This document shows positions 6,202 through 9,474 of a DNA stretch of 9,474 nt, one piece after another. Both the position numbers and the translations under genes were made by a program. Where the stretch lies: positions 1 to 9,474 of the forward strand of contig PMZS01000040.1 of assembly GCA_003170115.1 (NCBI GenBank), read 5' to 3'. How positions within the stretch are numbered: the stretch's first letter is position 1; the number at the start of each line of letters is the position of its first letter. Source of the stretch: Spirochaetaceae bacterium. GTDB taxonomy: Bacteria > Spirochaetota > Spirochaetia > SZUA-6 > Fen-1364. The notes below the pieces were generated by a model. That model saw only the letters and a program-made list of their open reading frames with translations. It had not been told where the DNA came from and ran no database searches.

Positions 6202-6218
6202 GCCGCAACGCTGCGGCC
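6201..6218. terminator. convergent-gene hairpin
   Basis: GGCCGCA (6201-6207) and TGCGGCC (6212-6218) form a perfect seven-pair GC-rich stem with a four-base loop. It begins on the last base of the plus-strand stop codon and ends five bases before the minus-strand gene's stop. The position fits a shared bidirectional terminator. There is no T-tract on either side, so it is not a classical intrinsic terminator. Confidence 0.5.
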
Positions 6219-6223
6219 AGCGG

Positions 6224-7981
6224 TCAGTGTCCGTTTGCTGCCACCCGGAACCCGCCGCCGGCATCAGTCGGCAGAACTGAGATGCGGAAGGGCACAGCCA
6301 TTTCGCCGACGTTCCAAGCCCCGCCGCGCCAAACCCTGTTTTCGCCTGACAAGGGTCCCTTCGGATCCGTCTGCGGCGAAGCGGAGTAGGCGCCGTACCT
6401 GTCCCAGCACCACTCCCAGACGTTCCCTGTCATATCAAACAGGCCCAGCTCATTCGACCGCTTCTGTCCGACCGGATGTGTCGTGCTGCCAGAATTGCCG
6501 GAATACCATCCAACGGCATCGATGCTGTTCCCGCCGGCATACTTGCAGCCGGCCGAACGAATGCCTCCCTTTGCCGCGAATTCCCATTCCGCCTCAGTGG
6601 GAAGGCGAAAACCGTTCTTCGAAAAATCGCAGCTCACATTCCGGCCATCGATCGTATAGCAGTGATCCATCCCGTTCTTTATGCTCAGCCTGTTGCAGTA
6701 CAGCAATGCGTCAAAAAAACTTACATTCTCCACCGGCAGCTCATCCCCTTTGAAATGGGAAGGTTCTGTTCCCATCAGCTCTCGCCATTGCTTCTGGGTT
6801 ACCTCATACCTGCCCACGGAAAAGCTTGATACCGTCACCGAATGAACCGGTCCATCATTCGTATACACGGCATCTCCCATCTGGAAGGTGCCGCCTTCAA
6901 CACGCACCATGTTCTCAGGTGATTTCGGCTGCTCCACGTAGGTGAACAACACCACGATGGAAGTGTCCTTCAGCACATCCGCGTTGAGAGTCTCTGACTT
7001 GCCATCCGCGTAGCGCATCTCCAGGCTCGCCTGCCCCGCTTCCATATTGTCCAGCCGAGCGGCAGATTCAGTCGTGACCTGCCCCATGGCCACTCCGTTG
7101 ACTGACAGCGTTCCCCTGGTCTTCACCTGGACCGTCACTGATCCATACGACTTCTGCAGAGTGAGGGTTGGTGTCCTTGCGGGCGTCACGGACGGCGCGG
7201 GGACCGTGGCTGCGCCTGCGAGAAAGGCGCTTCCGAAATACTGGTTGTAGATCGCCGGTACCTGCGCTCCCGCGCTCGCCGCTTGAACCCCGGCGCCGGT
7301 GCGATTGAATACGTCTTTGATCTCGATCCCCGGGGTGCCAATGTTCTTCAGAAGCTCCGCGGTGAACACACCGTTTCGCCCCACCCCATCCTGAGCCACG
7401 CTCCCCGCGCTGGTTGCATACGCGATGATGCTTCCTGGAGGCTGGGCGGCCACGACATTCAAACCCCGCGTGCCCGAGCGTGCCCAGGAGAACGGATTGT
7501 CCCGGCAGGCGTCCAGCACCACGACGTTCAGAACATTGTGCGCATCCTGCAGCGTGTCCAGCACTTCCTGGGCCGCAAGCGCCCTGGTTTTAAGGAAAGA
7601 TGCGTTGGCGATGTGGGCGTCAGCGGGTATGAGGTAGTTGACCCCATTGGACTGTACTCCGTGCCCGGCGTAGAAGAAAAACCCGATGCAATCTTTCGAG
7701 GTGGAGAGCCGGTTGCCCAGGCGCACCACGGCATCCTCCATGGCGTTGAGATCGGCATCAGCCAGGCTGTCCACCTGGAAGCCAAGGCTCTTCAGAGCCT
7801 CACCGATGTCATGTGCGTCATTGAGCGGATTTTTCAGCCTGCCCAGCTCGGTGTAGCCGCCATTCCCGATGACAAGAGCATAACGGGCCGACTGCCCGAA
7901 GGCGGGCGCGCTCAGGACGAGAGTAGCGCACAACATGAGAGCGAATGACGCCACATGAACTGCGTGATTGCTGTTCTTCAT
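6224..7981 (-). CDS. secreted caspase-like protease with PEGA-like and FGE-sulfatase-like domains
   Basis: A 585-residue protein. The ATG at 7979-7981 has GGGAG seven bases upstream and leads into a signal peptide (MKNSNHAVHV, then a hydrophobic run ending SAPAFG, residues 1-29). Residues about 31-255 are a caspase/peptidase C14 domain: ARYALVIGNGGY, FFFYAGHGVQ with catalytic His107, and VVVLDACRDNPF with catalytic Cys159. Residues about 275-347 look like a PEGA-type beta domain. Residues 357-583 are a formylglycine-generating-enzyme-like module: GGTFQMGD, RYEVTQKQW, GFRLPTEAEWEFAA, TGNVWEWCWDRYG and GGGFRVA. The cysteine pair of true FGEs is missing from WRGGAWNVGEMAVPFRISVLP, so this module is probably a binding or substrate-recognition unit. 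The signal peptide places it outside the cytoplasm. It is convergent with the unknown secreted gene and divergent from the ligase gene. Confidence 0.9.
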   Translation of the reverse strand: MKNSNHAVHVASFALMLCATLVLSAPAFGQSARYALVIGNGGYTELGRLKNPLNDAHDIGEALKSLGFQVDSLADADLNAMEDAVVRLGNRLSTSKDCIGFFFYAGHGVQSNGVNYLIPADAHIANASFLKTRALAAQEVLDTLQDAHNVLNVVVLDACRDNPFSWARSGTRGLNVVAAQPPGSIIAYATSAGSVAQDGVGRNGVFTAELLKNIGTPGIEIKDVFNRTGAGVQAASAGAQVPAIYNQYFGSAFLAGAATVPAPSVTPARTPTLTLQKSYGSVTVQVKTRGTLSVNGVAMGQVTTESAARLDNMEAGQASLEMRYADGKSETLNADVLKDTSIVVLFTYVEQPKSPENMVRVEGGTFQMGDAVYTNDGPVHSVTVSSFSVGRYEVTQKQWRELMGTEPSHFKGDELPVENVSFFDALLYCNRLSIKNGMDHCYTIDGRNVSCDFSKNGFRLPTEAEWEFAAKGGIRSAGCKYAGGNSIDAVGWYSGNSGSTTHPVGQKRSNELGLFDMTGNVWEWCWDRYGAYSASPQTDPKGPLSGENRVWRGGAWNVGEMAVPFRISVLPTDAGGGFRVAANGH

Positions 7982-8012
7982 CTGGATGCTCCCGAGTACA
8001 GATATCCTGCCG

Positions 8013-8021
8013 AGTATAGCA
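8013..8021 (-). promoter_or_regulatory. extended -10 promoter of the caspase-like gene
   Basis: On the minus strand TGCTATACT gives an extended -10 element: TG, one base, then TATACT (5/6). It sits about 31 bases upstream of the ATG at 7981. No good -35 box lies at 16-18 bases, which extended -10 promoters can tolerate. Transcription would start about 25 bases before the coding region. Confidence 0.45.
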
Positions 8022-8111
8022 TCGCCCCGCACATTCCATACAGTGCCGTGGCCGGGGGCGAGTTATTGTCAAACCCGAGCATTTCGGTTTCACTCATCTC
8101 GAGGACATAAG

Positions 8112-9474
8112 ATGAACAATCTTATCTTTCGGACCGAATCCGCCTACAGCTATCCTCTCCTGATCAAGAATCTCTTCTCCGCTCCCGTCGTGGACAATCC
8201 CGAGCAGGAAATCGTCTATCGCGGGACTGTTCGTTTTACCTACCGGCAGTTCCAGGAGAGGGTCCGCCGCCTTGCCTCTGCACTGGGCAAGATGGGCGTG
8301 AAACCCGGAGACACCGTCGCCGTAATGGACTGGGACAGCAATCGATACCTCGAGTGCTTTTTCGCGGTGCCGATGATCGGTGCCGTCCTTCACACCGTCA
8401 ACACGCGTCTGTCCGCGGAGCAGCTCGTGTACACCCTCTCCCACGCGGAGGACACGGTCATCATCGTCAACTCGGAGTTTCTTCCGATCCTTGATCAGAT
8501 CAAGGGGCGCATCGACACCGTGAAGAAGTTCATCCTTATAGATGAAACCGGCACTGCTCCCGCGGTGACGCTGGACGGAGAATATGAATCCCTGCTGGCC
8601 TCGGCAGATCCAGTTGCTGAGTTCCCCGAGCTCGACGAAAACACCCGCGCCACGACGTTCTATTCAACTGGAACCACGGGAATGCCGAAAGGCGTGTATT
8701 TCAGCCATCGCCAGCTCGTCCTCCATACTCTTGCTACCATTGCCACGCTCGGCACCGCCGTCACGCAGGGCCGTTTCCATCGTGAAGATGTCTACATGCC
8801 GTTGACGCCGATGTTCCATGTTCACGCCTGGGGCATCCCGTATGTGGCGACCATGCTCGGGGTCAAGCAGGTGTATCCGGGAAAGTACATTCCGGAAATT
8901 CTGCTCAATCTCATTGTGAAGGAAAAGGTGACCTTCTCCCATTGTGTCCCGACGATTCTCAATATGCTTGTGAGCAGCCCGGCAGCCGCGGGCGTGGATT
9001 TGTCCGGTTGGAAGGTGCTCATAGGCGGCGCGGCTCTGCCAAGATCGGTTGCGATTGCCGCGCTCAAGCGGGGGGTGGATGTGTCTGTCGGCTATGGCCT
9101 GTCGGAGTCCTGCCCGGTCCTGACTTTGAGCCAGCTCAGCACGGAAGAGCTGAAGTTGGGAACCGAGGAGCAGGCGGACCTTCGCTGCCGGACCGGCAGG
9201 CCCTTCGCCCTCGTCAACCTCAAGGTTGTCGATGAAAAGGGAAAGGAAGTTCCCAATGACGACAAGTCAAGCGGTGAGATCGTGGTGCGCGCTCCGTGGC
9301 TCACCCAGGGCTACCTCAAGGATGATACCAACTCCCGTAAGCTCTGGGAGGGCGGCTGGATGCACACCCAGGACATTGCCTGCAGCAATTCGGGCGGGTC
9401 GATACGCATCACGGACCGCAGAAAAGACATTATAAAGATCGGCGGGGAGTGGCTGTCGTCACTCGAGCTGGAGG
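8112..9474 (+). CDS. medium/long-chain fatty acyl-CoA ligase, AlkK-like (3' end beyond window)
   Basis: The first 454 codons of an ANL-superfamily adenylating enzyme that activates a fatty acid through acyl-AMP to acyl-CoA in the cytoplasm. The ATG at 8112 has GAGGA six bases upstream. Visible core motifs are FYSTGTTGMPKGV (183-195, phosphate-binding loop), MFHVHAWG (234-241), GYGLSES (327-333), GGWMHTQDIA with Asp421 (414-423), and the hinge DRRKDIIKIGGEWLSSLE (435-452). The stretches DTVAVMDWDSNRYLECFFAVP and GEWLSSLELE are typical of AlkK-type medium-chain ligases rather than acetyl-CoA synthetases. The C-terminal catalytic Lys lies beyond the window. There is no break or frameshift, and the codon use looks ordinary. 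It is divergent from the caspase-like gene across a 130-base gap and probably belongs to fatty-acid metabolism rather than to the conflict locus. Confidence 0.93.
   Translation, partial: MNNLIFRTESAYSYPLLIKNLFSAPVVDNPEQEIVYRGTVRFTYRQFQERVRRLASALGKMGVKPGDTVAVMDWDSNRYLECFFAVPMIGAVLHTVNTRLSAEQLVYTLSHAEDTVIIVNSEFLPILDQIKGRIDTVKKFILIDETGTAPAVTLDGEYESLLASADPVAEFPELDENTRATTFYSTGTTGMPKGVYFSHRQLVLHTLATIATLGTAVTQGRFHREDVYMPLTPMFHVHAWGIPYVATMLGVKQVYPGKYIPEILLNLIVKEKVTFSHCVPTILNMLVSSPAAAGVDLSGWKVLIGGAALPRSVAIAALKRGVDVSVGYGLSESCPVLTLSQLSTEELKLGTEEQADLRCRTGRPFALVNLKVVDEKGKEVPNDDKSSGEIVVRAPWLTQGYLKDDTNSRKLWEGGWMHTQDIACSNSGGSIRITDRRKDIIKIGGEWLSSLELE

Noticed and set aside
7982..8032. 17-residue upstream extension of the caspase-like protein
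   Set aside because: It would move the signal peptide inward and overlap the extended -10 element; the ATG at 7981 has its own ribosome site.
8066..8094. TTGTCA-17-TTCACT as promoter of the acyl-CoA ligase gene
   Set aside because: The -10 match is only 3/6 and the implied start would fall on the ribosome-binding site.

Overview
This window comes from a bacterial chromosome of moderately high GC. Shine-Dalgarno sites are clear and the signal peptides are typical of secreted bacterial proteins. No rRNA, tRNA or other taxonomic marker is present. The mix of families (TPR-S sensor, caspase/FGE proteins, AlkK-type acyl-CoA ligase, several small toxin-antitoxin genes) is typical of environmental bacteria with large conflict-gene repertoires, such as Acidobacteriota or deltaproteobacterial lineages. 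That assignment is an inference only.

Left part (1-2342): an accessory zone of small toxin-antitoxin-like genes and gene debris. On the minus strand lies a chimeric gene whose N-terminal half resembles the calcium-binding-like family and whose C-terminal part resembles a PBECR-type toxin tail. It overlaps an intact DUF2283 gene. Divergently on the plus strand is a complete two-gene RelB/RelE-type pair with a promoter, a palindrome covering the -10 box and a terminator. From 1781 to 2342 there is no intact gene, only possible fragments, including a possible HicB-type start.

Centre (2343-5328): the most notable locus. A 651-residue protein joins TPR-S repeats, a Rossmann-like (SLOG-like) domain and a class III nucleotide cyclase domain. 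Four bases later comes a TIR protein whose first ~190 residues are about half Lys/Arg with no acidic residue. The cyclase keeps its metal and transition-state residues but has Asn at both canonical base-selecting positions. The TIR keeps the putative catalytic Glu but has no recognisable cyclic-nucleotide sensor. This looks like a Pycsar-like or TPR-S-type sensor/second-messenger/NADase defence unit with an unusual effector.

Right part (5470-7981): a secreted protein of unknown family runs toward a convergent minus-strand gene for a secreted caspase-like/PEGA-like/FGE-like protein, with a perfect hairpin in the 22-base gap between them. These may extend the conflict locus, but both products are predicted to leave the cytoplasm, so a direct partnership with the cyclase and TIR is uncertain. 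From 8112 to the window end is a 5' partial, apparently metabolic medium/long-chain acyl-CoA ligase, which probably marks the edge of the accessory region.
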